Positions 26,741-36,495 are shown, counted from the first letter of the stretch. The stretch: 64,000 bases of DNA from Acetispira formosa (nom. nud.) (GCA_023525915.1 CP026657.1:3062001-3126000), one strand, 5' to 3'. Notes: a model not told the origin generated them from the letters alone. Numbers and translations: made by a program.

Positions 26741-26920
26741 AGCCCTTTATGCCGCCGACGGGCAGGGCCCGCCCCCCCGGCAGGGCCCGGACCCCACCGG
26801 GCAGGACCCGGACCCCACCGGGCAGAGCCCGGACCCCATGTCTAGGCAACCCCTTCCCGTAATCGTTAATTTTGGCGGCTATCATCGTATTAAGAGTGTG
26901 ACCCCCTTGGCCATATATCC
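26741..26920 (-). repeat. RptD arm with expanded GGGCAGGGCCCGGACCCC units; gap to 27343
   Basis: Four short units of the type GGGCAGGGCCCGGACCCCAC in tandem (26759-26836), then the RptD arm TTCCCGTAATCGTTAATTTT and CATCGTATTAAGAGTGTG. The following 26921-27343 stretch is AT-rich, with no gene I can support. It must hold the promoter of the binding-protein gene at 27344, but I see no convincing boxes. Confidence 0.65.
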
Positions 26921-27343
26921 ATTCCGCTCCTGTCCGTCTTTAGCCCAGCTCTTCAATAGGCCATATGATAGTTCCTTAAAAAACATGATTGACAGACCGG
27001 CAGCCGCTACTTATAATACATCGTACTGTTGAAGCCTTTTAAGTAACCAATTTCAATTAAAAAACCATAACACAATTAATCATGTGAAGTAGATAGAGGG
27101 GTTTTATATTTTAATGTCCCCCGGCTCACATTGCCTTGTTTAAACCCGGCTATGACAACATTTTACTATTTGCCCCAACGTCTGATGTCTATAGCGCAAC
27201 CCTGTTTTCGCCGCCAACTCTTATGACAGTTGTTGGGGCAGACACATCCTCTGTCCAGTAAATCCCTGGAATCGCCAATGAACGCGTTTTTACACAACAT
27301 GTGAAAACCTCTAACCCAAGATAAAGATACTATACGGACATTT

Positions 27344-28321
27344 ATGAAAAAAATTCTGTTTCTGGCTCTGTTGTTCTTCTCGGTCTGTCTGTCCGGTCCG
27401 CTCTCCGGCCGGGCCTTGGCCAATAGCCCGGCCGACAATCAGGAAAAAGTGAAAATCGGGGTTTCGGTGCCAATGGCCGTTCACGGCTGGACCGGAGCTG
27501 TAGTCTGGTGGGCCAAAAATGAGATTGTCAAGCTGAGCGGCCAATATAAAAATGTTGAATTCATTTTTGTGACCGCCGACTCCTCGGCCAAGCAGACTGC
27601 CGACATCCAGGCGATGGTCGATCAGAACGTCAAGGCGCTGGTGGTGCTGCCCGTCAGTGACAAACCACTGTTCCGTGTGCTGGAAACGGCCCATAAAAAG
27701 GGCATATTCATAGTGGCGGTTGACAGGATATCCCCGGAGCTGGCCCACGATGTGATTGTTATGGCCGATAATGATGAACTCGGCCGCCTGTGCGGTGAAT
27801 TTATGGCCAAAACCATCAACGGCAAAGGCAATATCGTGATTATGGAGGCGCTCCCCAGCACCATTAATACTATGCGGGTGGAAGCCTTTAAAAAAGAGAT
27901 AAAAAAATACCCCGGCATTAAAATCGTGGACAGCCAGCACGTCAACTGGAATCCGGTTACGGGCCAGGAGGTGATGGAGCAGTTCCTCAAGGAACACCCG
28001 AACCTGGACGCCATTTGGACTGGCGACGACAGCGTGCTTTTGCGAACCATGAAAATTTATAAGAGATCAGGGCGAAAAGATTTGAAGCTGATTCTGGGAC
28101 TCGGCGGGGCCAAGGAAGTGCTGAAAATGATCAAGGACGACAATGAGCCTCTGGTCAAGGGGACGATCACCTATCCGGCCACGATAATTTCCGACAGCAT
28201 CAGAATCGCGGTGGAGAATGTGGTGGACGGCAAGCAATTCAATCAGGTGGTCAACATTGAATGTACCTTGGTTGACCATGAAAACGCCGCGAAATTCTAC
28301 AATCCTGACAGCATTTACTAA
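27344..28321 (+). CDS. Orphan periplasmic sugar-type binding protein (Peripla_BP_4)
   Basis: 325 aa. Signal peptide (about 1-27, ending GRALA). Two-lobe type I periplasmic binding fold: VKIGVSVPMAVHGWTGAVVWWAK at the start, VDQNVKALVVLPVSD, and later DAIWTGDDSVLLRTMKIYKRSG. Similar to ribose or galactose-binding proteins of ABC importers, or to the sensor type that feeds histidine kinases. No permease or ATPase gene is adjacent, and a bidirectional terminator follows at once. The nearest importer operon (17987-22366) lacks a binding protein, but its subunits look like a different subfamily, so a partnership is only a possibility. Confidence 0.85.
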   Translation: MKKILFLALLFFSVCLSGPLSGRALANSPADNQEKVKIGVSVPMAVHGWTGAVVWWAKNEIVKLSGQYKNVEFIFVTADSSAKQTADIQAMVDQNVKALVVLPVSDKPLFRVLETAHKKGIFIVAVDRISPELAHDVIVMADNDELGRLCGEFMAKTINGKGNIVIMEALPSTINTMRVEAFKKEIKKYPGIKIVDSQHVNWNPVTGQEVMEQFLKEHPNLDAIWTGDDSVLLRTMKIYKRSGRKDLKLILGLGGAKEVLKMIKDDNEPLVKGTITYPATIISDSIRIAVENVVDGKQFNQVVNIECTLVDHENAAKFYNPDSIY

Positions 28322-28340
28322 TTTACTGTAAAGACAGAAA

Positions 28341-28386
28341 CCCGCGGCCGAGCAAAAAATGTGATTTTTGCCCGGCCGCGGGTTTT
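28341..28386. terminator. Bidirectional terminator between convergent genes
   Basis: Strong stem CCCGCGGCCG(A)GCAAAAA / TTTTTGC(C)CGGCCGCGGG with a short loop (ATGTGA), followed by GGTTTTAG on the plus strand. It serves the binding-protein gene and the serine acetyltransferase gene. The core is again of the GCAAAAA..GTG..TTTTTGC type. Confidence 0.85.
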
Positions 28387-28390
28387 AGAA

Positions 28391-29542
28391 TTATTGGCCG
28401 CGTTTCTTCACAACAGCCTTAGCCGCCGCCGGCCGGCCGGGCTTATTTGCCGCCTTGGCTGCGGCTGGGCGGCCCCTCCGGGGCGCTTTCTCAGCTTTTT
28501 CCACAGTTTTCGCAACTTTGGCTTTTGGCGGCGCATTCTTTTTGGTCTTGGCGGCCCGGGTTCCGGCCGCTTTTTTATTCTCCGGGGTCTGGCCGTTTAT
28601 CACTATCAATTCAGGATTCTTGATCAGAACCTTGGTGCCGGGGGGAATGCTCTCGGTGAGCCAGACGTTTCCGCCCACCACCGACCCGGCCCCGATGACC
28701 GTATCACCGCCCAGGATAGTGGCCCCGGCGTAAACAATCACTCCGTCTTCCAAAGTGGGATGGCGCTTTTTACCCTGAAGCCGCGTCCCCGCGTCACGCG
28801 GCAGGGAAAGCGCACCCAGGGTGACGCCCTGATAAATACGCACACAGGAGCCAATGGCGGTGGTCTCGCCGATCACGACGCCGGTGCCGTGGTCGATGAA
28901 AAATTTGGGGCCGATGTGAGCGCCGGGATGGATGTCTATGCCGGTCTTGCTGTGGGCGTATTCAGTTAATATCCTTGGCAGAAACGGCACATCACGCAAA
29001 TAGAGCCGGTGGGCCAGCCGCTGGACCATGGTGGCGAAGAGGCCTGGATAGCAGAAAATAATCTGGTCATAATGATCGCCGGCCGCCGGATCGCCTTCCA
29101 GGGTGGCCGCGACGTCAGAGGCCAGGATTTCCCGCAGGGCGGGCAGTTCCTGAACGACTTCCATAGCAATCAGACGGCCACGCTCAACGCAATCGGAGCA
29201 GTCATAGTTGTAGCGGCGGCAGTCATGACGGATGGAGGTAGCCGCTTCCCGGCTCAAAAGGTCATAAAACGCATCCAGGACCTGCCCGATATGATAGCTG
29301 ACATTGACTTCCGTGACCGGCTGGGGAGAGAAGAAACCAGGGAAAGCAAGCTGCTGGGTAAGCTTGATAAGTTCCTTGGCCTCACGAAAGGAGGGTTTGG
29401 GCACCTGGCTGACGTGTTCAAAAGATGAGAGCTTGCGCCGCTGACGCAGCAACTTTTTTACTGTGCCGGCCAGCTCCTCCGAAATTTCCTTATTGCGGTC
29501 AAAATTGATGATCTGGCGGCAGGATGGCGATTTAGGTGGCAT
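28391..29542 (-). CDS. Serine O-acetyltransferase (EpsC type) with basic C-terminal tail
   Basis: 383 aa from ATG 29542. It makes O-acetylserine, the first step of cysteine synthesis. A helical N-terminal domain precedes a left-handed beta-helix of hexapeptide repeats (about 220-330: GIDIHPGAHIGPKFFIDHGTG, VIGETTAIGSCVRIYQGVTLGA, VYAGATILGGDTVIGAGSVVGG). These include the DH..GVVIGE catalytic region. The last 70 residues are Lys/Ala/Pro-rich with two GRPAAAK motifs (RRGRPAAAK, KPGRPAAAK), like histone-H1 or AT-hook tails. The tail is not part of the enzyme fold and its role is unknown. Confidence 0.88.
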   Translation of the reverse strand: MPPKSPSCRQIINFDRNKEISEELAGTVKKLLRQRRKLSSFEHVSQVPKPSFREAKELIKLTQQLAFPGFFSPQPVTEVNVSYHIGQVLDAFYDLLSREAATSIRHDCRRYNYDCSDCVERGRLIAMEVVQELPALREILASDVAATLEGDPAAGDHYDQIIFCYPGLFATMVQRLAHRLYLRDVPFLPRILTEYAHSKTGIDIHPGAHIGPKFFIDHGTGVVIGETTAIGSCVRIYQGVTLGALSLPRDAGTRLQGKKRHPTLEDGVIVYAGATILGGDTVIGAGSVVGGNVWLTESIPPGTKVLIKNPELIVINGQTPENKKAAGTRAAKTKKNAPPKAKVAKTVEKAEKAPRRGRPAAAKAANKPGRPAAAKAVVKKRGQ

Positions 29543-29763
29543 AATGACTCTCTCACTGTGCACATAATCCGGGCGCGGCAAATGAGAAAAGCTCCCCCTT
29601 TTTGGCCGGGCCGCGAGTTGATACGCTCTTTTTTTGGATTTATGAAGTATACCATATTTCAGCACAAAGTACAGTTATATTTGCAATATAAAAGCGGCCC
29701 GCCGGCCGCCTGAGTTAATTCAGGGCTGCTTTAGAGCAGCCGAAAACAGGCGCCCGGCCATAT

Positions 29764-30708
29764 TCAGGTTTCGCTGAGCATCTGGCCGAGAGTCTTCAAA
29801 TCATACCCGCCCATGGCTTCAAATTCACAGCGAAAGGAATCAGAGCGAAGGATCTCCAGAAGGGCCTGAATTATGGGCAGCCCCAGATCCTCCTTTTTTA
29901 TGACCAGATCGTAGCGCTCCTTCTGAAGGGGGATGAAATCAACCCCGTCGACCTGCTCGGCCGCCTTGCGGTGGCCGACGGCCACATCCGCCTCACCCCG
30001 CCCCACGGCCGAGGCCACAGTATGGTGCGACGAACCTTCCCGGCCATAGCCGCGAATGGAGCTGCCGAAAATCCCCATAAGACGCAGATGCTCATCCAGG
30101 AGAACCCGTGAACCGGCCCCCTTTTCACGATTGATCATCATTAGCTCCGGCCGCTTGAAGTCCTCCCAGCCGCTGATGCCTTTGGGATTGCCGGAAGCCA
30201 CATACAGACCCTGGGTGCGCCCGGCCAGGCCGACGATCACAGCCGGAATGCCTGGCAGCAGACGCCGCACATAGGGGGTGTTGTAATCGCCGCTGTCTCC
30301 GTCCCAAAGATGGGCTGTGGCCACCTGAACTTCGCCGCGATAGAGGGCGGCCAGGCCGCTGTAGCTGCCGATATAGGCCCTTAGGGCCGGCCGGCCGCGC
30401 GGGTGGCGGCTGAGGTAGTTCGACAGCACGTCCAGCATCACATCCTGCCCGCAGATGATAAAATTTTCATAGCCGGAGGCCAGGCCGGGGTGGCTGGCCC
30501 TTGAGGCCCCCTCATCCAGATTCCCGGTCACTGTCCGGCGCGAACGGCTGATGTAGCTTTCCACATCATCCATGGTGAATCGCACCTTACGGCCGACCTT
30601 ATAGGAATTGATCTCACCGCGCTTGATCAGTTCATAAACTGTATTCTTGGCTATTTTAAGTATATCGGCCACATCCTGGGTTGTCAGGGCCTTGTTTTCA
30701 CCGCTCAT
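29764..30708 (-). CDS. Excisionase-type HTH regulator fused to a PBP-like domain, likely of the mod operon
   Basis: 314 aa. Residues 5-60 form a helix-turn-helix of the excisionase/MerR-like type (LTTQDVADILKIAKNTVYELIKRGEINSYKVGRKVRF). Residues about 80-310 resemble a cytoplasmic periplasmic-binding-protein-like domain (PF12727 type), with VATAHLWDGDSGDYN, INREKGAGSRVLLDEHL and GEADVAVGHRKAAEQV. In this family the domain is thought to bind oxyanions such as molybdate or tungstate. It is divergent from modA, with a palindrome between, so it probably controls modABC. Confidence 0.87.
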   Translation of the reverse strand: MSGENKALTTQDVADILKIAKNTVYELIKRGEINSYKVGRKVRFTMDDVESYISRSRRTVTGNLDEGASRASHPGLASGYENFIICGQDVMLDVLSNYLSRHPRGRPALRAYIGSYSGLAALYRGEVQVATAHLWDGDSGDYNTPYVRRLLPGIPAVIVGLAGRTQGLYVASGNPKGISGWEDFKRPELMMINREKGAGSRVLLDEHLRLMGIFGSSIRGYGREGSSHHTVASAVGRGEADVAVGHRKAAEQVDGVDFIPLQKERYDLVIKKEDLGLPIIQALLEILRSDSFRCEFEAMGGYDLKTLGQMLSET

Positions 30709-30846
30709 GCGGAATGCCTCCGTGCCTTTATTTATGTCATTTATTATAGATTATTCATTCCGTCAAATCAAATTTGAGCTATTGACAAGTTACATGGCTT
30801 ACATTAAACTAATCTAAAAATGATGAAACGTGATATAGAAATGACA

Positions 30847-30874
30847 ATTCATACCGAATCATATCGGAACGAAT
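30847..30874. promoter_or_regulatory. Palindromic operator candidate in the mod intergenic region
   Basis: ATTC-AT-ACCGAATCATATCGGAAC-GAAT: an inner imperfect palindrome CCGAATCATATCGG (30854-30867) within outer ATTC/GAAT arms. It is about 40 bases upstream of modA and inside the divergent intergenic region, so it is a good candidate for binding by the neighbouring HTH regulator. Confidence 0.45.
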
Positions 30875-30913
30875 CAACAGAGGGCCACGGCCAGATAACT
30901 TGAGGTTGTTTTT

Positions 30914-31666
30914 ATGAAAAAATTGTTCGCGGCCCTGACAGCCGCCATGCTCGTTCTGCCCGGTGCGCTTTTTGCCGATGAATTTCAGGTTGCCGTGGCC
31001 GCCAACTTCACCAATCCGGCCAAAGACATTGCCGCTGAATTTGAAAAGGAAACCGGCCACAAGGCTCTCTTGTCCTTTGGCTCCACCGGCAATTTCTATT
31101 CCCAGATCAAGAACGGCGCTCCCTTCGCCCTTCTTCTGGCGGCCGACGCCAAAACCCCGGCCAGGCTTGATGAAGAGGGCGAAACCAAACCCGGCAGCCG
31201 CTTCACCTATGCCCAGGGCGCCCTGGCTCTGTGGTCGGCCACTGAAGGTCTTGTGGATGACAAGGGCGAAGTTCTGAAGGGCGATTTCAATTTCCTGTCT
31301 GTGGCCGATCCCAAGCTGGCCCCCTATGGGGCGGCGGCTTATGAACTTTTGGAAGCCTGGAGCCTGGTTAAACCCCTTGAGGGCAAAATTGTTACCGGCA
31401 ACAATATCGGCCAGGCTTTCCAGTTTGCTGAAAGCGGTCAAGCTGAGCTGGGCCTCATCGCCTGGTCGCAGGTCTGCCGCGAGGGCAAGCTTTCCCACGG
31501 TTCAGTCTGGCTGGTGCCCGCGGCTCTTTATTCGCCCATTATGCAGGATGCGGTGATTCTCAAAGCCGGGGACGGGGACGCCAATGTCCAGGCTTTTGCC
31601 GACTATGTGAAGAACAGCCCCAAAGCCAGGGACATCATCAAAGCTTACGGCTACACCCTGCCGTAG
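30914..31666 (+). CDS. modA: Molybdate ABC transporter binding protein ModA
   Basis: 250 aa. Signal peptide (about 1-21, ending GALFA), then the ModA fold: VAVAANFTNPAKDIAAEFEKETGHKALLSFGSTGNFYSQIKNGAPFALLLAADAKTP. The SFGSTG and PFALLLAADA segments supply the oxyanion-binding Ser and backbone contacts. It binds molybdate or tungstate in the periplasm and hands it to ModB. A reverse-oriented RptA repeat separates it from modB (314 bases apart), unlike the usual compact operon. Confidence 0.93.
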   Translation: MKKLFAALTAAMLVLPGALFADEFQVAVAANFTNPAKDIAAEFEKETGHKALLSFGSTGNFYSQIKNGAPFALLLAADAKTPARLDEEGETKPGSRFTYAQGALALWSATEGLVDDKGEVLKGDFNFLSVADPKLAPYGAAAYELLEAWSLVKPLEGKIVTGNNIGQAFQFAESGQAELGLIAWSQVCREGKLSHGSVWLVPAALYSPIMQDAVILKAGDGDANVQAFADYVKNSPKARDIIKAYGYTLP

Positions 31667-31734
31667 CCTTTATTCAAGCTTGATTGGCTTTTCCAGATTT
31701 TCGATTCACCGGTTCAGCCAGTAATCCCGGGCTG

Positions 31735-31880
31735 GCAACGCCGCATCTATCGTAGGGGTCGAACGCCAGTGAGACGGAGCGCCAGCGGCTGGTTTTGACG
31801 CTAAGACAGCCGCCTGCCGGGCAAAAACCACGTTTTTTGCCTGGCTCGGAGACACTGGTTTATGGAAAAAAAGCCATTTA
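31735..31880 (-). repeat. RptA copy between modA and modB
   Basis: Reverse-oriented RptA: GAGACGGAGCGCCAGCGGCTGG, then GGGCAAAAACCACG with TTTTTTGCCTGGC. Its ends are diverged, and no target duplication is readable. A second small hairpin (AGCCGGAGAG/CTCTCCGGCT, 31923-31952) follows before modB. The repeat hairpin could attenuate transcription into modBC. Confidence 0.65.
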
Positions 31881-31979
31881 AAAATGTGCCGCGCGTCTCC
31901 TTCAAAAAGTGCGTCGGCCAATAGCCGGAGAGGTACGCAGCCCTCTCCGGCTTACTTTGTTATTAAGGAACTTTTCTCA

Positions 31980-32666
31980 ATGCTGACCTATGAGGACTGG
32001 AGCGCTATCAGAATTTCGTTGAAACTGGCGGCCTCCACCACAGCCATTACCCTGATAATCGGAGCCCCCCTGGCCTGGTGGCTCAGCCGGGGCGAAACCT
32101 GGTTCCGCAAATTATGCGGGGCCGTGGTCACTATGCCCCTGGTGCTGCCGCCGACGGTCATGGGCTTTTACCTTCTGGTCTTTCTGGGCCCCAATGGCCC
32201 CATTGGCCGGCTTTTTTCATCACTGGGGCTGCGGCTGTTGCCTTTCACCTTTTCCGGCCTGGTAACAGCTTCAGTGCTGTGCTCCATGCCCTTTGTGGTG
32301 CAGCCCCTGCAAAATGCCTTTGAGGCCCTGGGCGAGCGGCCCCTGGAGGCGGCGGCCACCCTGGGGGCCGGCCCGCTGGACGCTTTTCTGACGGTTATTG
32401 TGCCGCAGGCCCGGCCCGCCTTTCTGACGGCGGCGGTTATGGGTTTCGCCCATACCATCGGTGAATTCGGAGTGGTGCTGATGATCGGCGGCAACATACC
32501 GGATGTAACACGGGTGCTTTCCATGCAGATATATATTTATGTGGAAAATATTGAATATGCCAGAGCCCATGTGCTGGCCGGGGGCATGGTGGTGTTTTCG
32601 GTAGTCACCATGTTGATATTGCAGATGCTGAAACCCAAAAGAGAGCGGTTGAACAGAAGCTTATGA
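31980..32666 (+). CDS. modB: Molybdate ABC transporter permease ModB
   Basis: 228 aa from ATG 31980 (AAGGA upstream); an open frame extends further upstream but without an RBS. About five membrane helices, with the ATPase-coupling EAA loop ALGERPLEAAATLGAGPLDAFLTVIVPQARPAFLTA. TLGEFG-like HTIGEFGVVLMIGGNIPDVTR is characteristic of ModB. It forms the homodimeric channel. Overlaps modC by 4 nt. Confidence 0.93.
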   Translation: MLTYEDWSAIRISLKLAASTTAITLIIGAPLAWWLSRGETWFRKLCGAVVTMPLVLPPTVMGFYLLVFLGPNGPIGRLFSSLGLRLLPFTFSGLVTASVLCSMPFVVQPLQNAFEALGERPLEAAATLGAGPLDAFLTVIVPQARPAFLTAAVMGFAHTIGEFGVVLMIGGNIPDVTRVLSMQIYIYVENIEYARAHVLAGGMVVFSVVTMLILQMLKPKRERLNRSL

Positions 32667-33361
32667 GTATCGAGACCGACCTGAAACTTCATTTCCCGGC
32701 GCCGGGCGGCCGGCGGCTGGATTTCAGCTTCCACCTGAGCTTGCCCGGCAGGGGCATAACGGCGCTGTCGGGGCCGAGCGGCGCGGGCAAGACCACCTTT
32801 CTGCGATGTCTGGCCGGGCTGGAGCGGGCTTCCGGCACGATATCAGTCAACGGGCACATCTGGCAGGATGACAGGATTTACCTGCCGGCCTGTCGCCGCC
32901 CTTTGGGTTATGTTTTTCAGGAAGCCAGCCTTTTCCCGCACCTGACGGTCAGGCAGAATCTGGATTACGGAGCTAAACGCGGTAAAAAAAGAAGCGCGGC
33001 CATCGGCCACACTTCCGGGAACTCCATTGATATTAACCGTTTTATCGAAATATTGGGCATCGGCCACCTGATGGGCCGTAAGCCGGAAACCCTCTCCGGC
33101 GGCGAACGCCAGAGGACGGCCCTGGCCCGCGCCTTGGCCGCATATCCGCAGGTGCTCCTCCTGGACGAACCCCTGGCCGCTCTCGATCAAGATCGTAAAG
33201 AGGAAATTCTGCCATATCTGGAGAGTTTACGCAGTCTGACTCTGCCGATTATTTACGTCAGTCACTGCCGTGACGAAATTGAGCGGCTGGCTGATACGAT
33301 CATCTCCCTGACCGGCCCCGGCGAGCCGCCGACCATTGAGACGCGGAGAGAACAACAATAG
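32663..33361 (+). CDS. modC: Molybdate ABC transporter ATPase ModC, without Mop/TOBE domain
   Basis: 232 aa. Walker A GPSGAGKTT (about 37-45), signature LSGGERQRTALARAL, Walker B VLLLDEPLAALD, switch His in IIYVSHCRDEI. The family usually has about 350 residues, with a C-terminal Mop/TOBE domain for molybdate feedback. Here the protein ends soon after the ATPase core. No frameshifted remainder is visible downstream, where an RptC element starts 48 bases later. ATG overlaps modB by 4 nt. Confidence 0.9.
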   Translation: MSIETDLKLHFPAPGGRRLDFSFHLSLPGRGITALSGPSGAGKTTFLRCLAGLERASGTISVNGHIWQDDRIYLPACRRPLGYVFQEASLFPHLTVRQNLDYGAKRGKKRSAAIGHTSGNSIDINRFIEILGIGHLMGRKPETLSGGERQRTALARALAAYPQVLLLDEPLAALDQDRKEEILPYLESLRSLTLPIIYVSHCRDEIERLADTIISLTGPGEPPTIETRREQQ

Positions 33362-33408
33362 CCAAAGCGGCCTCCAGGCCGCTTTCCTGTGATCTTATAG
33401 ATGTGCCC

Positions 33409-33852
33409 CAGGGCAATCGCTTGAAAACGGCAAAGATAAAACCCGGAGGGCGGGGCGGTGAGATATCTCCATAGTGGCCCCCGATTTTTCTCTGATCCCG
33501 GCCGGGTGGCTTCTTCGGCATTCTGTCCCCAAGTGCCCGTCCGGGGAGCAAAAATCGTGGTCCCCTCTGGAGAAATCTCACCGCCCCGCCCTCCTAATCC
33601 TGGTCAGCTTATGCAAGAAAGACTCAACCGTCACCCTGCCCAAACACCGACACTGACCAGAGGCCGGGCGGGCGAAAAATTTTCTGTAAGTCGCTCGTAA
33701 TTTTGCTCCCCGGACGGGTACGGACTCGCCAACCTCTGCTGAAGCCACCCGGCCGGGAATACGAGAAAATTACGAGCGACGTCAGTGCCTTTCGTAAAAA
33801 TTTTTGCCCGCACGGCCGGGTTTTACCTTTGCCCTTTCAAGCGATTGCCCTG
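33409..33852 (+). mobile_element. RptC MITE, intact, 9-bp target duplication
   Basis: 444 bp. Terminal inverted repeats CAGGGCAATCGCTTGAAA (33409-33426) and TTTCAAGCGATTGCCCTG (ending 33852). Flanked by GATGTGCCC on both sides (33400-33408 and 33853-33861). Inside is a second large palindrome: GGCGAAAAATTTTCTGTAAG with GTCGCTCGTAATTTT, and its mirror ending near 33822. No coding capacity, so it must rely on a transposase encoded elsewhere. It lies between modC and a histidine kinase gene. Confidence 0.88.
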
Positions 33853-34012
33853 GATGTGCCCTTTGGACTCTTAACATTGTCGAAAGTTTGTGCTATACTT
33901 TTTGAACCTATTATTTTTAGAGCATTTTTTTAATAGCTGGAATAAATTCCGCATTTCAGAATTTTTGGCCCCAGGGCCTCGAACACAAAAAAGATAAATA
34001 AGGCAACACAAA

Positions 34013-36463
34013 ATGACCATCAAAAAGTTGATCTTCATTTCCGGTATTATTTTAGCTATCGCTGTATCCGCCCTTATTTTTTCCCTCAATGTCGTCACCA
34101 GAAGCGAAGAGGCCATTCAAGAGGCCCACGAGATAAGAGCACTGTCCCTTCTCCTGGCTGATGAACTGATGGAAAGCTCTCGCAGCCTCACCGACCTTTC
34201 CCGTAAATTCGCCGCCACCACCAATGAAAAATACGCCACAGAATATTCTGATGTGGCCGCCATAAGGTCCGGCGAGAAGCCTCGTCCGGTCAGTCGGGAC
34301 ATCGCCCCGGGGCTGACAATATCACTATATGACCTGATGAAAGAGGCGGAATACACCCAGATTGAACTCAATCTCCTGTATTGGGGCCGCTATCTTTCAG
34401 ATAAACTGATTGACCTGGAAGTGGAAGCCATGAACGCGGCCAGGGGCATTTTTCCCGACGGCCACGGCGGTTTTGAAAATGGGCCGCCAGACCGCGACCG
34501 GGCCCTGAACCTGTTGTTCAGCGATGCTTACAATGAACAGCTGGCCCTCATAGCCGAGCCCATCACCAAAGCGAAAAGTCTGCTCGACGAACGCCTGGAT
34601 GAGGCGGTGAGCAAAGCCCAGCTCGAATACACCCGGTCGCGCACCCTGGTCTGGTCAGTGGTGGTGCTTCTGATTGCCATTTCCAGCCTGACCATTTTTA
34701 TGATATGGGACAAAATTGTCAAACCGGTCCTTCAATGCACGGCTTTCGCCAAGGCCGTGGCTGAAGGACGGCTGGACGAACGCCTGGATTACGACAGTGG
34801 CAATGAGATAGGCAGCCTGGCTGATTCACTCAAATTCATGCTGGAATCTCTTCTGGAAAGAATAACCTTGAAAGAACAGGCCGAAGAAGCCCAGCGCCTG
34901 GCGGCCGAAGCCGCGCGGAGCGCCTCCAGAATGAAATCTACCTTTCTGGCCAATATGAGCCATGAAATCAGAACCCCCATGAACGGCATAATCGGTTTTG
35001 CGGAGCTGGCCATGGATGAAAAAAGCGTCTCCGCCAAAACCCGCGATTTTCTGGTGAAAATAAAATCCAGCGCCGAAAGCCTCCTCAACATCATCAACGA
35101 TATTCTGGATATTTCCAAAATAGAGGCGGGCAAGGTTGAGCTGGAAAAAACCCCCTTCAACATGAGCGACGTATTTTCCTTCTGCGAAACAGTCAGCAGC
35201 CCCAAGGCCGAAGAGAAAAGCATCAGAATGCATTTCTACGCCGAGCCACTGACCGGCCGGAAACTTATGGGCGATCCCACCCGGCTGAGACAGGTGCTTT
35301 TGAACCTTATCTCCAACGCGGTAAAATTCACCAGCAATGGCATAGTCAAAGTAAAGGCCATAGTTGAGGCCAGCGAAGAAAACACAGTAAACCTTTATTT
35401 TGAAGTGCGCGACAGCGGTGTGGGCATGACCGAAGAGCAGGTGCGGCGGGTCTTTGAACCTTTCACCCAGGCCGACAGCTCCATCACCCGCAAGTATGGC
35501 GGCACCGGCCTGGGGCTGGCCATTACAAAAAACATTGTGGAACTTATGGGCGGAGATCTGAAGGTGGAAAGCATGCCGGGCGTGGGCAGTAAGTTCAGCT
35601 TCACCCTGCGCCTGGAAACTATAGCGGTGGAAATTGAAGAGGCTCTTGAGGACAGTGAATCCCTGGCCCTGGCGGATAAGCCGCACTTCACCGGTGAGAT
35701 TCTGGTCTGCGAAGATAATGCCATCAACCAGGAGGTCATTATCGAGCACCTCAGCCGGATAGGACTGAATGTAACCATTGCTGAAAACGGACAGGTCGGC
35801 CTGGAAAAAATCCGGGCCAGCCAGGAAGCGGGCCAGCCCTACGATCTGGTATTGATGGACATCCACATGCCGGTGATGGACGGCCTGGACGCGACTGAAA
35901 AGCTTCTGTCCAGCGGCTGGGATCGGCCCATAGTGGCCCTGACGGCCAACGTCATGACCAATGACCGGGAAAGCTACTTGAAGCACGGCATGAGCGATTG
36001 CCTCAGCAAACCCTTCACCACCCGGGAGCTATGGGGCTGCCTGGCTAAATACCTCAGCCGCTCATCCGGGACTGAAACCGTCGCGGCCCAATTTTCACCG
36101 GCGAACCGCGGCAATGAAAATGGCGGGGCCATATGCGGTGAGTTATCTATCGACCGGGAGCTTGGGCTTCAGCAGGCGGCCGGGAACCAGGCCCTTTATG
36201 AGAGACTGCTGAAGAGCTTTGCCACCGACAACGCCCGGAGCTTTGATCAACTTTCGGAAGCCTTGCGCCGGGGCGATCTGGAACAGGCCCACCAACTGGC
36301 CCACACCCTGAAGGGAGTGGCCGGGATGATCGGCGCGAAAAAACTGTCAGAGGCGGCCTTTGAAGTGGAGAAAAGGTTGAAAGACGATCTGTGCGATGAA
36401 GCCTATCTGGCCAGCCTCCATCTGGAACTGACAGCGGTGCTCTCGGAACTGACGCTTAATTAG
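34013..36463 (+). CDS. Membrane hybrid histidine kinase with REC and HPt
   Basis: 816 aa. Two transmembrane helices (about 8-28 and 214-236) bound a periplasmic helical sensor region. HAMP (about 237-290), HisKA with phospho-His H317 in [12 protein letters not shown], HATPase (about 420-535; [10 protein letters not shown]), REC with phospho-Asp D616 in [13 protein letters not shown], and a C-terminal HPt with H764 in [13 protein letters not shown]. It is a complete phosphorelay in one chain (BarA/ArcB-like layout). No partner response regulator gene is adjacent, so its output is unknown. Confidence 0.95.
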   Translation: MTIKKLIFISGIILAIAVSALIFSLNVVTRSEEAIQEAHEIRALSLLLADELMESSRSLTDLSRKFAATTNEKYATEYSDVAAIRSGEKPRPVSRDIAPGLTISLYDLMKEAEYTQIELNLLYWGRYLSDKLIDLEVEAMNAARGIFPDGHGGFENGPPDRDRALNLLFSDAYNEQLALIAEPITKAKSLLDERLDEAVSKAQLEYTRSRTLVWSVVVLLIAISSLTIFMIWDKIVKPVLQCTAFAKAVAEGRLDERLDYDSGNEIGSLADSLKFMLESLLERITLKEQAEEAQRLAAEAARSASRMKSTFLANMSHEIRTPMNGIIGFAELAMDEKSVSAKTRDFLVKIKSSAESLLNIINDILDISKIEAGKVELEKTPFNMSDVFSFCETVSSPKAEEKSIRMHFYAEPLTGRKLMGDPTRLRQVLLNLISNAVKFTSNGIVKVKAIVEASEENTVNLYFEVRDSGVGMTEEQVRRVFEPFTQADSSITRKYGGTGLGLAITKNIVELMGGDLKVESMPGVGSKFSFTLRLETIAVEIEEALEDSESLALADKPHFTGEILVCEDNAINQEVIIEHLSRIGLNVTIAENGQVGLEKIRASQEAGQPYDLVLMDIHMPVMDGLDATEKLLSSGWDRPIVALTANVMTNDRESYLKHGMSDCLSKPFTTRELWGCLAKYLSRSSGTETVAAQFSPANRGNENGGAICGELSIDRELGLQQAAGNQALYERLLKSFATDNARSFDQLSEALRRGDLEQAHQLAHTLKGVAGMIGAKKLSEAAFEVEKRLKDDLCDEAYLASLHLELTAVLSELTLN

Positions 36464-36495
36464 GCAACCATCCACAGCCGATCACAACGAAAACC

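Noticed and set aside
27344-28321. Orphan binding protein as the missing subunit of the importer operon at 17987-22366
   Set aside because: Different strand, separate terminator, and the permease pair looks like a BMP-type system while this protein is Peripla_BP_4; kept only as a possibility.
32663-33361. modC shortened by a frameshift
   Set aside because: No Mop/TOBE-like sequence is visible in any frame before the RptC element 48 bases downstream.
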